A stretch of DNA of 33,017 bases from [Eubacterium] saphenum (GCA_004555855.1 SFJQ01000008.1:1-33017); one strand, 5' to 3'; shown: positions 6,899 to 15,483, counted from the first letter of the stretch. The notes: generated from the letters alone by a model not told the origin. Made by a program: numbers and translations.

Positions 6899-9664
6899 AT
6901 GTTTTGCGAAAACTGCGGTAAACAATTGATTAGAGGATATTCATTCTGCATTGAATGCGGGTCGCCTGTGCCTCCCGAGGTTCTTGAAGAAGGCGGTTTG
7001 CCCGGAAGAAGCGGCGAAGCGGCAGATAACGCGAAGGAAACTTCCGAGAAAACCGAAAAAGCAGCCGAGAAAATCGCCGGCGATGTTCAGGCGTCGATGC
7101 CCGGAATTGAGCCGATTGGCTCGAATAAGGACGAAGGTACGCTTGTTTTCTGCCCGTCCTGCGGAATGAGAATGCAGCATAACCTCGATTTCTGCGAAAA
7201 ATGCGGAATGAAAATCAGCGATAAACCCACAAGCTCCGTTCCCCTTATAAACAACACGCCGATGGGTCTTGACGGCAGCTTTGACGCTTTCGGCGGCGCA
7301 GGCGGAGGTATCGGCGATATTTTCTCCAACGGCGGAAATCAGTTTGACAACTTTATCGGCGGCGGTATGCCGTCGGCTTTTGAAAATGCCGAGGAAACCG
7401 AGAGCCTGTTCGGCTCGGGCGGCTATTCAGCAAACGATATGGCTATCCTCAACCAGCAAATTTCGAATTTCGGCGCAACCGCAAGCGAAATGCCCGAAAT
7501 CAGCAAATCATCCGGCGCAGTTCGTCAGCAGGAGCCTAAGGACGGCGAAACCCGCAAGGTTGAGAATTTCTCGATGAGCGATGTTTCCGATGAAGAAATT
7601 CCGATTTCCGACGGAGCAGTGCCTGTTATCGAGGGCGGTTCGATGGAAGAAGACCCCAGCGCGGATATTTCTCTCGACCCCTACACTTTCCTTGGAAATT
7701 CTATGGAAGAGCCGGAAACGCCTTCCGTTGAGTCAGTAAATATTGAAGCTCCCGCGGTTGAACCTGAGCCTGTCGAGGAAATTCAGCCTGTTGAGGAAAT
7801 CGCAGACGAGCCTGAGCCTGTCGAAGAAGTTCAGCCTGTTGAGGAAATCGCAGACGAGCCTGTGGCAGTCGAGGAAATTCAGCCTGTTGAGGAAATCGCA
7901 GAAGAGCCTGTGGCGGTCGAGGAAATTCAGCCTGTTGAGGAAATCGCAGACGAGCCTGTGGCTGCCGAGGAAATTCAGCCTGTTGAGGAAATCGCAGACG
8001 AGCCTGTGGCAGTCGAGGAAATTCAGCCTGTTGAGGAAATCGCGGAAGAGCCTGTGGCGGTCGAAGAAATTCAGCCTGTTGAGGAAATCGCAGAGGAAAT
8101 TCCCGCCGAAGAACCTGCTTTCAAGCCGGAAGACGACTTTATTCCGGAAGAAATGGGCTTTATCGCAGAAACTTCTCCCATTCCCGAGGAAACACAGCCC
8201 GTGGCTGCTCCCGCGGCTGTTGCTGCGGCAACCAGACAGCCCGTTGAAGATTTCGACTTCAGACGTCCCTCCGCTCCCAGAAACAACGCTCCCGAGCAAA
8301 ATCCCGAAGATGTTCCCCACAAGGGAAATCTCGTTTACTGCAGAACCTGCGGTCAGGATATGTACGATACCGAGAAATTCTGCAAGAACTGCGGAGCTAC
8401 ATACAAGGGCGCTTACATTCCCCCGAAAACCGCTCCCTCAAAGTCCGACAACAAGAAGCCTCAGGGTATGGTATTCGGGAAAATTCCGCTCACGAAGTTC
8501 GTTGGAGCAATCGCGGGCGTTGTCGGCGCAGCAGCGTTAGTTCTCTTCCTTATTCAGCCGTGGCAGCAGAAGCCGCAGCCCGGCCCCGACCCCAAACCCG
8601 ACAGCAGCTCCCAGAGCATCTCTTCAAGCGTTGATTCAACGAGCGAAAGCACTTCTTCCTCAAGCTCCGATAATTCAGGAGTGGTTTCGTCCTCGTCAAG
8701 CACCGAATCCTCCGCTTCTTCAAGCAGCACGGAAACTTCTTCCGATAGCACATCGTCGTCATCAACCAAGACGAGCAGCAGCACCAAATCTTCATCATCG
8801 AGCAATAAACCCGTGGTTACAGCCGATACAAAGCTGAAATCGCTTGAACAGGACCGCGAGAAGATTATGAACGCAGCCGAGCTGATTGCGGGCGAAGTCG
8901 GTAAAATGGAAGCGCTTTCACAGCACGTCGTTTACGCAATGAACGAGTCAACCGCAAGCAACGAGGAAGCAATCAAGACATTCTATAAATCGAAGTTTGC
9001 CGTAAATATGGTCAGCAACCTCAAAACCGGCAAGTCAGCGGTTGAGCGCGCGATAAACTCAGCTTCACCCAAAAACAGCGAGTTCAGTTCGCTTTACACG
9101 GCGCTTAAAACGCTTAAAACCAGATACGATACATATTATAACTTCATAACATCGCCCAACGGCGGATACTCCTCGTTTACCAAGAACTGCCAGTCGTACT
9201 ACACGATGGTTACTTCCGCTTTGAACAGCCTCAACCTCAGCAAATTTACCACAAGCTACACGGCAGCCTACAAAAACATCGCGTATAAGTCAATGGTAAG
9301 CGACGCGGTTTCCGCAATAAAGAACTGCGCGACACAGCTTTCCGCTGTCCAGAGCCAACTCTCGGGTATCGACCCGTTTGAAAGAAAGGCGTTCAGCACC
9401 CTGTCGGCGGACGTTTCCGCATACGCTTCGGCTGTGAGCTACTCGATGAGAGCAAAGGCTTACTCGATTATGCTCAAGGGCGTTTCAAGCAGTTACAGCT
9501 CTGCTTTGAACAATATCGACAATGCGTATAATTCTATCAGCTCCTTCCTCAAAATCTGCACCAGCCTTCCCAAGACCTCTGCTTCAACCTTCAACAACAA
9601 CGCAAACGCGACAATAATTACCGCAAAGAACAACGCAAACTCTGCGGCAAAGGTCATTTCTTAA
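6899..9664 (+). CDS. Large membrane protein with three zinc ribbons, acidic tandem repeats, Ser-rich stalk and helical ectodomain
   Basis: A 921-residue protein of unrecognised function. Order of parts: zinc ribbon 1 (Cys 3, 6, 17, 20); zinc ribbon 2 (Cys 85, 88, 99, 102); an acidic Gly/Ser-rich region; seven copies of a 16-residue Glu/Pro/Val repeat (residues 288-399); zinc ribbon 3 (Cys 481, 484, 495, 498); a single membrane span (about 534-552); a Ser/Thr stalk (about 565-638); and a largely helical C-terminal domain of about 280 residues with regularly spaced Ser, Ala and Tyr. The expected topology is ribbons inside and helical domain outside. The ATG at 6899 has GGGAGGA upstream; the in-frame ATG at 6848 lacks a comparable site. 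The gene has its own consensus promoter and two terminators. Confidence 0.85.
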   Translation: MFCENCGKQLIRGYSFCIECGSPVPPEVLEEGGLPGRSGEAADNAKETSEKTEKAAEKIAGDVQASMPGIEPIGSNKDEGTLVFCPSCGMRMQHNLDFCEKCGMKISDKPTSSVPLINNTPMGLDGSFDAFGGAGGGIGDIFSNGGNQFDNFIGGGMPSAFENAEETESLFGSGGYSANDMAILNQQISNFGATASEMPEISKSSGAVRQQEPKDGETRKVENFSMSDVSDEEIPISDGAVPVIEGGSMEEDPSADISLDPYTFLGNSMEEPETPSVESVNIEAPAVEPEPVEEIQPVEEIADEPEPVEEVQPVEEIADEPVAVEEIQPVEEIAEEPVAVEEIQPVEEIADEPVAAEEIQPVEEIADEPVAVEEIQPVEEIAEEPVAVEEIQPVEEIAEEIPAEEPAFKPEDDFIPEEMGFIAETSPIPEETQPVAAPAAVAAATRQPVEDFDFRRPSAPRNNAPEQNPEDVPHKGNLVYCRTCGQDMYDTEKFCKNCGATYKGAYIPPKTAPSKSDNKKPQGMVFGKIPLTKFVGAIAGVVGAAALVLFLIQPWQQKPQPGPDPKPDSSSQSISSSVDSTSESTSSSSSDNSGVVSSSSSTESSASSSSTETSSDSTSSSSTKTSSSTKSSSSSNKPVVTADTKLKSLEQDREKIMNAAELIAGEVGKMEALSQHVVYAMNESTASNEEAIKTFYKSKFAVNMVSNLKTGKSAVERAINSASPKNSEFSSLYTALKTLKTRYDTYYNFITSPNGGYSSFTKNCQSYYTMVTSALNSLNLSKFTTSYTAAYKNIAYKSMVSDAVSAIKNCATQLSAVQSQLSGIDPFERKAFSTLSADVSAYASAVSYSMRAKAYSIMLKGVSSSYSSALNNIDNAYNSISSFLKICTSLPKTSASTFNNNANATIITAKNNANSAAKVIS
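7760..8095 (+). repeat. Seven in-frame 48-bp tandem repeats
   Basis: Seven head-to-tail units of exactly 48 bases encode 16 residues each, consensus EPVAVEEIQPVEEIAD. The first two units carry EPEP in place of EPVA, unit 2 has V for I, unit 5 has AA for AV, and the last residue alternates between D and E. The DNA is nearly identical between units, so copy number may vary between strains. All units keep the reading frame of the 921-residue protein. Confidence 0.97.
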
Positions 9665-9670
9665 CAAACA

Positions 9671-9701
9671 AATCCCGCTTTCTCCGGAAGGCGGGATTTT
9701 T
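9671..9701 (+). terminator. Intrinsic terminator after the zinc-ribbon repeat protein
   Basis: A stem of about 12 bp (9671-9682 with 9687-9698, one G-T pair) closes a four-base loop and runs into TTTTT. It lies seven bases after the stop at 9664. Confidence 0.9.
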
Positions 9702-9710
9702 GCAAAATTC

Positions 9711-9740
9711 AACCCGCTTTCAGCAAGAAGGCGGGTTTTA
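9711..9740 (-). terminator. Second hairpin terminator for the convergent genes
   Basis: Arms at 9711-9720 and 9728-9737 form a 10-bp stem closely resembling the preceding hairpin (both contain CCCGCTTT ... AAGGCGGG). It begins right at the stop of the minus-strand metallopeptidase (9738). The T-run after it on the minus strand is poor (TTGAATTTT), so it may work together with the hairpin at 9671-9701. On the + strand it is followed by TTTTA. Confidence 0.6.
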
Positions 9741-10430
9741 ATTATGCTTTAAAACGGCGTTGTGAACGTAATAGTCGGGGTAAAGCAAGAGCAGGAAATC
9801 ATAGAATTGCTTTGAATGGTCGTGACGCCAAAAGTGCGCGTATTCGTGATAAAACACCGACAAAATCGTTTCGCGGGGAAATGCGGAAAGACGGCTGTTT
9901 ATCGAAATATGTCCGCGCGTGTACGAGCAGCTCCCCCAGCGCGAACTCATATCCTTAATCGAAATTCGCGTCATCGGCGGCGGAAAGCCCTTTTCCCGAA
10001 GCCGCTCACGGACTTCGCCGTCAAGCTCCCGACAAAGCGCCGCAAACCGCGTCAAAACCGCCTTTTCCCGCAGAGCCGCTATGTATTCCTCATCAGTGCT
10101 TTTTGTAAACACGCGCAGCTCGTTCTCGTCAAGCACGGCGATTTCCCGCGAATTTTCGATAACTCTCACAGGAAAATCCCGCCCGAGATAACGCACAAGG
10201 CGGGAATTTGTATTATTTTCACAAGCTCGCTTTTGGATTTGCTCAAAGGCTTTAAAGAAAAAATCCGCGCGCTGTATGAGAAAATCCTCGATTTGCCGAA
10301 CGCTCACGCGGGAATTTGCCGAAACCGCGACAATCCCGTTTTCCTTTGCGCGAAAATTTATGTTTTTCACGCGCTTTCGCGTCAGCTCATAGGAAATCTC
10401 CCGCCCATCGGGCAGCCTGATAGTTTTCAT
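9738..10430 (-). CDS. YgjP-like DUF45 zinc metallopeptidase
   Basis: A 230-residue protein of the DUF45/YgjP (M48-like, WLM-related) family. It has the SSRWGSC motif at residues 162-168, the zinc-binding HEYAH at 195-199 (His195, Glu196, His199) and a downstream HDHSKQFY segment (203-210) that would give the third ligand. The family is predicted to be a metal-dependent hydrolase and its substrate is not settled. The ATG at 10430 has no clear ribosome binding site. A TTG at 10439 directly abuts the stop of the preceding small gene, so translation is probably coupled either way. Confidence 0.87.
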   Translation of the reverse strand: MKTIRLPDGREISYELTRKRVKNINFRAKENGIVAVSANSRVSVRQIEDFLIQRADFFFKAFEQIQKRACENNTNSRLVRYLGRDFPVRVIENSREIAVLDENELRVFTKSTDEEYIAALREKAVLTRFAALCRELDGEVRERLREKGFPPPMTRISIKDMSSRWGSCSYTRGHISINSRLSAFPRETILSVFYHEYAHFWRHDHSKQFYDFLLLLYPDYYVHNAVLKHN

Positions 10431-10439
10431 CGCAAACAA

Positions 10440-10616
10440 TCAGTGCCAACCGCACTCGTCGTAATCCTTCCACTTTTCGTTGTAGCGAACCTCGTCGGCG
10501 AGCTTCAGGCAAATGTACGCGACAGCCGCCGCAACGACGATAACCGCGCTGATTATCGGCACAACAACCTTTGCCGTAGGTCCAAAATTCTCTTTTGCTT
10601 CTTTGATAGTTTTCAT
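10440..10616 (-). CDS. 58-residue single-span membrane protein
   Basis: Translating the minus strand from ATG at 10616 gives 58 residues: a polar start (MKTIKEAKENFGPTAK), one hydrophobic span (about residues 17-36, Val/Ile/Ala-rich), then a charged tail rich in Tyr, Lys, Asp and Glu ending in CGWH. A strong AAGGAG lies nine bases before the ATG, and a consensus promoter sits just upstream, so the small frame looks real. It ends one base before the frame of the DUF45 metallopeptidase opens. I know no family for it; it could be a membrane partner or regulator of that enzyme. Confidence 0.75.
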   Translation of the reverse strand: MKTIKEAKENFGPTAKVVVPIISAVIVVAAAVAYICLKLADEVRYNEKWKDYDECGWH

Positions 10617-10650
10617 AAAAATCTCCTTTCGGATTAATCAATCTAAACTT

Positions 10651-10679
10651 ATTATAACACTATTTGTGAAATATGTCAA
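10651..10679 (-). promoter_or_regulatory. Fully consensus sigma-A promoter for the 58-residue protein and metallopeptidase
   Basis: On the minus strand, TTGACA (10674-10679) and TATAAT (10651-10656) are perfect and 17 bases apart. The promoter lies just after the stop of rsmI (10698). No terminator was seen between rsmI and this promoter, so read-through from the upstream operon is possible. Confidence 0.88.
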
Positions 10680-10697
10680 GCGCGCATTTTCGACAAC

Positions 10698-11534
10698 TCA
10701 GCCTTCCCCCAGCACCGCCGCGTAAATCTCGCGCTTTGATACGCCCGTGATTTCTGCCGCTTCTTTGCAAGCGTCCGAGGTTTTCGCGCCCTCCGCAATC
10801 AGCTTTTTTGCAACCACAGCCGCTTCCTCAACCGAAAAAGTCCGCTTCTCGGGAGGCTTCCCCTCAATAACGATAACGTACTCGCCGCGCGGCTCGTTTT
10901 CCTCATAATGCGCCAAAAGCTCGCCGAGAGTGCCGCGGAGCGTTTCCTCGTGGATTTTCGTCAGTTCACGGCAAAGCGCAGCGTTTCTGTCCTCTCCGAA
11001 AAACTCCGCCATATCGCCGAGAGTTGTCTTCAATTTATGCGGCGCTTCGTAAAAAACAAGCGCGTGCGGGAGATTTTTCACCTCATTCAGCCGCTCGAAG
11101 CGCTCCTTTTTCTCAACGGGGAGAAATCCCTCAAAAGTGAACCGAGCCGCCTCTAGTCCGCTCAGCGCAACCGCGCAGACAGCCGCATTCGCGCCGGGGA
11201 TAACCTCAACGGGAATGTCCAGCTCATAGCACTTCTTCACCAGAATAAACCCCGGGTCGGAAACGCACGGCATTCCCGCGTCCGAAACCAGCGCGACGTT
11301 CTTCCCGTCAAGCAAAAGCGCGATGATTTTCTCGCTCTTTTCAAGTTCCTTCGGCTTGTAGTACGACAAAAGCGGCTTCTTGATGTCAAATCTCCCGAGC
11401 AGCTTCGCCGTCACGCGCGTGTCCTCGCAGGCAATATAATCGGCATTTCTGAGCGTTTCCTCGCCGCGCGGACTGAAATCCGAAAAATTCCCAATCGGCG
11501 TTCCCACAACCGACAGCTTCCCAAAATCATTCAT
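10698..11534 (-). CDS. rsmI: 16S rRNA (cytidine-1402-2'-O)-methyltransferase RsmI
   Basis: A 278-residue protein of the tetrapyrrole-methylase fold. RsmI methylates the 2'-O of C1402 in the decoding centre of 16S rRNA using S-adenosylmethionine. Family motifs are visible: VVGTPIGN near residue 9, CEDTR near 36, VSDAGMPCVSDPG near 82-94, PGANAAVCA near 113-121, and FEGFLP. The C-terminal 50 residues, ending near the EITGVSKREIYAAVL segment, match the helical tail of longer family members. The ATG at 11534 overlaps the stop of the preceding methyltransferase gene by eight bases, and GGAGG lies 13 bases upstream. It is the last gene of the operon that begins at 16368. Confidence 0.95.
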   Translation of the reverse strand: MNDFGKLSVVGTPIGNFSDFSPRGEETLRNADYIACEDTRVTAKLLGRFDIKKPLLSYYKPKELEKSEKIIALLLDGKNVALVSDAGMPCVSDPGFILVKKCYELDIPVEVIPGANAAVCAVALSGLEAARFTFEGFLPVEKKERFERLNEVKNLPHALVFYEAPHKLKTTLGDMAEFFGEDRNAALCRELTKIHEETLRGTLGELLAHYEENEPRGEYVIVIEGKPPEKRTFSVEEAAVVAKKLIAEGAKTSDACKEAAEITGVSKREIYAAVLGEG

Positions 11535-12234
11535 ATATACTCGAATATTCCTCCGTGTAGCTCAAATCATCGTTGCGCAGAACCATCGGCTTTTCGATAA
11601 CCATTCCCGAAGCCGCGCCCTTTTTCCCGCTCACGAGAATAAGCCACGGCTTTTCGCGCGCGGTGTTTTGCACAAATGTCAGCTGCTTCGGCTCAATTCC
11701 GCTTTCCCGCATCGCGCAAATCACGTCCGAAAGCCGCTCGGGACGGTGACATATCTTGAGAAGTCCGCCGTATTTCAGCAGCCTTGCCGCCGCTTTGCAC
11801 ACATCGTTGATGTTGCACATCAGTTCGTGACGCGCAATCGCCTGCGCTTTCGACAGCCGCTCCGCTCCCGAACCGTCCGTCATATACGGCGGATTAACCG
11901 TCACGATGTCCGCGCACTCAAACGTTATCAGGTCCTGCGAAAGCTCCCGCAAATCGCATAATATCGGGGAAATCGTGTCTGTGAGATTGTTCTCCGAAAC
12001 GGTTGTTTTGAGCAAGTCGATTGCTTCTTCCTGAATGTCAATCGCGAAAATCTTCGCGGGGGGCGTGTTCTTGCAGAAAATCAGCGGAATTATCCCGCAG
12101 CCCGTGCAAAGGTCAACGACAACGCTGTCGCGGCGCACGTTCGCGTACTTCGCAAGCAAAAACGCGTCCGTACCGAAACGGTGGTCGTCCGACACATACA
12201 TCTTAATTCTTCCCAAATCAAAGGTTTCGTACAT
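11527..12234 (-). CDS. TrmN6-like tRNA/RNA adenine-N6 methyltransferase
   Basis: A 235-residue class I S-adenosylmethionine-dependent methyltransferase of the TrmN6/YfiC (YabB in Bacillus) type. Motif I is DLCTGCGIIP at residues 41-50, and NPPY at 114-117 is the N6-adenine signature. The start DDHRFGTDAFLLA (residues 16-28) is typical of the family. The E. coli enzyme methylates A37 of tRNA-Val; the substrate of the clostridial form is less certain. ATG at 12234 is chosen over a GTG at 12246. In many Firmicutes it lies next to rsmI, as here, where the two genes overlap. Confidence 0.88.
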   Translation of the reverse strand: MYETFDLGRIKMYVSDDHRFGTDAFLLAKYANVRRDSVVVDLCTGCGIIPLIFCKNTPPAKIFAIDIQEEAIDLLKTTVSENNLTDTISPILCDLRELSQDLITFECADIVTVNPPYMTDGSGAERLSKAQAIARHELMCNINDVCKAAARLLKYGGLLKICHRPERLSDVICAMRESGIEPKQLTFVQNTAREKPWLILVSGKKGAASGMVIEKPMVLRNDDLSYTEEYSSIYE

Positions 12235-12253
12235 CTTTTCACCCACAAATCGA

Positions 12254-13621
12254 TTAGCCGATTAAGATTTCTCCCTCGGGGACTACGATATTCTTTCGGT
12301 TCTGCGTGTTCATCACAAGCGACATTATCACCGAAACAGGCCCCACTCTTCCCAAGAACATCGTCACAATCAGAACGCATTTCCCGAAAAAGCTCGCCTC
12401 GGCTGTCGCGCCCGCAGAAAGCCCTGTTGTCGAAAACGCAGAAACCGCGTCAAAAAGGCACTGCACCGCGCCCGTGCCCGCACCCGCGTCGCTCGGCATC
12501 GAGAAATAGAGCGCCGAGAAGCATATTCCGACTGCCGCAAAGGACAGCGCCATCGTTACCACCGTGCGATAGATAACCAGCTTGCTTATCTTGTGGCGGA
12601 AAAGCTCCACATCGTTTTTGTTGCGTATGTAAGAAACAACCGTCATTATCACAACCATCAGCGTCGTTACCTTCACGCCGCCGCCCGTTGAACCGGGAGC
12701 CGCTCCCACAAACATCAGAAGTATCGTTCCCATTTGCGAGAACTCCGACATATCGCCCATCGAAATGCTGTCAAAGCCCGCAGTTCTTGACGTTACCGAG
12801 GAGAAAAACGCGTTCAGCAGCTTCTCTCCAAAGCTCATACTACCGAGAGTTTTCGGGTTGTTCCACTCGGAAAACAGGAAAAGCAGCGTACCCGCAAGAA
12901 TAAGCGCGCCCGTCATCACAAGAACAACTCTTGTGTGGAGCGACAGCTTTTTCGTTTCGCGGAACGTGAGGAAGTTCTCCCACACGATAAATCCAAGTCC
13001 GCCGACAATTATCAGCACCGCAATCGTTATCAGCATCAGCGGGTTGTCCTGAAACGAAATCAGGCTCGAAAACTCGCCTTCCATTCCCGCAAGGTCAAAG
13101 CCCGCGTTGCAGAAAGCCGTAATGCTGGTAAAAACAGCCATCCAGATGCCATAGCCGCCGTATTTCGGGAAAAGCGCAAACGACATTATCGTCGCGCCCG
13201 CCGCCTCGAAAATCAGCGAATATTTGATAATTCTTATGAAGATTTTTCTGCCGTTTGCGAAGCTGCTTTCGGTCAAGTCCTCGGACGCGGTTTTCAGCGT
13301 GCGAAAGCCGAGCTTTTTGCCCATCGCAATGTTGAAAAACGTGATTATCGTGACAAATCCGAGTCCGCCGACCTGTATCAGCAGCGCAATCACAACCTGC
13401 CCGAAAATCGACCAGTATGCCCATGTGTCCACGACAACAAGTCCCGTAACGCAAGTCGCTGAGGTTGCCGTGAAAAGGCAGTCGAAAATTGACGTGAATT
13501 TTCCGGATTTAGATGATATGGGCAGGCAGAGCAAAATCGTACCGACAGCAATAATTATAAGAAATCCCAGCACAAGCGTTCTTGCGGGAAATTCTTTTTT
13601 CGCCTTTTTGAAAACAGGCAT
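12254..13621 (-). CDS. TrkH/KtrB family potassium transporter subunit
   Basis: A 455-residue polytopic membrane protein. The four pore-loop signatures of the TrkH/KtrB superfamily are present: TSATCVTGL (residues 53-61), a CNAGFDLAG segment, TSRTAGFDS and STTGLSAG, each with the filter glycine. These form a potassium or sodium/potassium-selective pore. The usual cytoplasmic gating partner, TrkA/KtrA with its RCK domain, is not encoded in this window. The true start is ATG at 13621 (MPVFKKAKK), with AAAGAGTG upstream; the longer open frame to 13777 lies inside the neighbouring gene. Confidence 0.93.
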   Translation of the reverse strand: MPVFKKAKKEFPARTLVLGFLIIIAVGTILLCLPISSKSGKFTSIFDCLFTATSATCVTGLVVVDTWAYWSIFGQVVIALLIQVGGLGFVTIITFFNIAMGKKLGFRTLKTASEDLTESSFANGRKIFIRIIKYSLIFEAAGATIMSFALFPKYGGYGIWMAVFTSITAFCNAGFDLAGMEGEFSSLISFQDNPLMLITIAVLIIVGGLGFIVWENFLTFRETKKLSLHTRVVLVMTGALILAGTLLFLFSEWNNPKTLGSMSFGEKLLNAFFSSVTSRTAGFDSISMGDMSEFSQMGTILLMFVGAAPGSTGGGVKVTTLMVVIMTVVSYIRNKNDVELFRHKISKLVIYRTVVTMALSFAAVGICFSALYFSMPSDAGAGTGAVQCLFDAVSAFSTTGLSAGATAEASFFGKCVLIVTMFLGRVGPVSVIMSLVMNTQNRKNIVVPEGEILIG

Positions 13622-13625
13622 TTTA

Positions 13626-15467
13626 TCACTCTTTTCTATCAGAATTGGCAGCTGACATCTGCGGAGAACCTCCCGCCGACGCCGAGCTGTATCGAATGAA
13701 ATCGCGCGCACTCTCGCCGTAAGCGTAGACCGTGTACACGTCGGTTTTTCCAACCGTGTCATAAGAGCCGCCCTCAAACGGCGCTTTTACGCCATTTTTG
13801 ACAACAAGCAGGCAGGACTCGGGAACCTTGTCGGTCTTTTTGATAACCTTAACCGAGGTTTCAAGCTTCAAAAACTGAAGCGCTGCGCCAAGCTCCTTAT
13901 CGGTTTCATACACAATAATAGGCGGCGACTGGGAGCTGTTGTACAAAAGCTCGCCGACCTTTTTATACGGCTCTCGTTCCTCGGAAAAATGCTCAGCTGT
14001 CCTCGGGAGATAGGAAAATGCCGCATAAGCGGTGTTGTAGATGAGTATTCCCAGCATTGTTATCGAAACAAACCGCGTGATGTATTTTTTAGCGCAGGAC
14101 GTAAAAACAATCAGCAAAACGAAAACCGAGAAAACGCACGAGGACATTATGATATAGCTCATTCCCGCGGGCTGCGACAAAACGTCCTCGCCAAATCGAA
14201 ACGGCGTAAGCTCGGGGAGTTTTCCGCCGATTTTCGAGATATACTCATAGCTGTTCGTAAGCCAGAAGCACAAGCACGAATATGCGTAAATTCCCGTCGC
14301 AAGAAGCAGCTTTCTGAGGTCAATCGCGTATCTGAATACGAAAACCAACAGGAAAAACAACACAACCGGCGCGATTATCTGCGTGCGCTCGCCTATTCCC
14401 GCGGAGGTGTTCAGCCTCGTGAACGAGATAATCGGCAGAACCGCTGTAAGTAAAGCTACCGAAATGAACTGATAAAGCGCCAGAATTGTCAGGCGTCTGC
14501 TGTATTTATGCTTTTCAGGCTCATAGACCTTTGTTCCGTTTTCGAGAACGGTTTCCTTGTTCTTGACGCCCTCCTTAATCCAAGCGTATATTATCACCGC
14601 GAAAAGTGCCAGCGCAAGCGCGCCCATTCCGAAGCTGTTTGTCATAAACGTGTAGATTTCACCGAAAATCCGCTCCGCCGCACCCGAGAAATTCGTCTGA
14701 ACATAATTCGTTTCATCAACCGAACTTCCCACGGAACGAATCAAGAGATTGTGGGCGAAAAATTCCGCGACAAATGATACGACAAGCGAAAATCCGAACG
14801 CGGGAATGTTCATCAGCTTTTCCTTAAGACAAACCCTCGCGATAACCACCGTCAGAATTACCGCCAGAACCGCCGCGATAAGCGCAGAATTTACCGCAAA
14901 TGCCACGGCGCATAAAAAGCCCGCGAGAATTGACATCGTAAAGCGCGTGTATCGGTTTTTCTTGTCCCATGAAGCAAACACGCACAAAATCAAAATCCAC
15001 ACCATAAGGCAGGACATCGCGTCGCTTGTGATGAATTTCGAGCCTGTGAGCATGGAAACGTACATTCCGCAGGAAAGCGCCGCCAAGAGCTTTTGCCGAA
15101 CCCGTTCAACACCCAGCTTTGTCGCAAGGTGATAAGAAATCATCGGGATAAAGCTCACAATCAGCGCGTTTACGACAAGCATTGCCTTGTAAAGAACGTA
15201 TGGGTTGTCGAAAACCAGAAACAGCGGCATATAAAAAAGCGATTGAATATAGCCGCCCTGAATACCGATTTGCCCGAGCACGCCCGACCAGTTTTTCCCC
15301 GAATAATACGCGGCAATGCCCGCGGCGCTTATTTCTTCGGGGAAAACCGCGGGTAATTCCATACACATTGTCATAAGCGCGTTCACAACCACGGAAAGGG
15401 CGTAAAGTATAAACAGTACGCCCTTGTCGCCGAACGCTGCATAAAATTGTTCCAGCCGACGTTTCAT
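13626..15467 (-). CDS. GT-C-like polytopic membrane protein (possible glycosyltransferase)
   Basis: A 613-residue protein with about 12 hydrophobic spans in its first 480 residues, followed by a soluble C-terminal domain of about 115 residues after the last span. It has an early acidic extracellular-type loop (FPEEISAAG near residue 42), as in GT-C glycosyltransferases of the PMT/ArnT type. I cannot name a specific family, and the call rests on overall architecture. AAGGAA lies ahead of the ATG at 15467. The gene starts 16 bases after the RING protein stop and ends four bases before the trkH start, so all are cotranscribed. The C-terminal tail is Ser/Ala-rich. Confidence 0.6.
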   Translation of the reverse strand: MKRRLEQFYAAFGDKGVLFILYALSVVVNALMTMCMELPAVFPEEISAAGIAAYYSGKNWSGVLGQIGIQGGYIQSLFYMPLFLVFDNPYVLYKAMLVVNALIVSFIPMISYHLATKLGVERVRQKLLAALSCGMYVSMLTGSKFITSDAMSCLMVWILILCVFASWDKKNRYTRFTMSILAGFLCAVAFAVNSALIAAVLAVILTVVIARVCLKEKLMNIPAFGFSLVVSFVAEFFAHNLLIRSVGSSVDETNYVQTNFSGAAERIFGEIYTFMTNSFGMGALALALFAVIIYAWIKEGVKNKETVLENGTKVYEPEKHKYSRRLTILALYQFISVALLTAVLPIISFTRLNTSAGIGERTQIIAPVVLFFLLVFVFRYAIDLRKLLLATGIYAYSCLCFWLTNSYEYISKIGGKLPELTPFRFGEDVLSQPAGMSYIIMSSCVFSVFVLLIVFTSCAKKYITRFVSITMLGILIYNTAYAAFSYLPRTAEHFSEEREPYKKVGELLYNSSQSPPIIVYETDKELGAALQFLKLETSVKVIKKTDKVPESCLLVVKNGVKAPFEGGSYDTVGKTDVYTVYAYGESARDFIRYSSASAGGSPQMSAANSDRKE

Positions 15468-15483
15468 AAACCCTTTTCCTTCA

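Noticed and set aside
7733..8540. Long frames on both strands over the tandem repeats, with their own repeated peptides
   Set aside because: Any 48-bp repeat lacking stops gives repeated open frames in other phases; only the frame joined to the zinc ribbons has a start site and family features.
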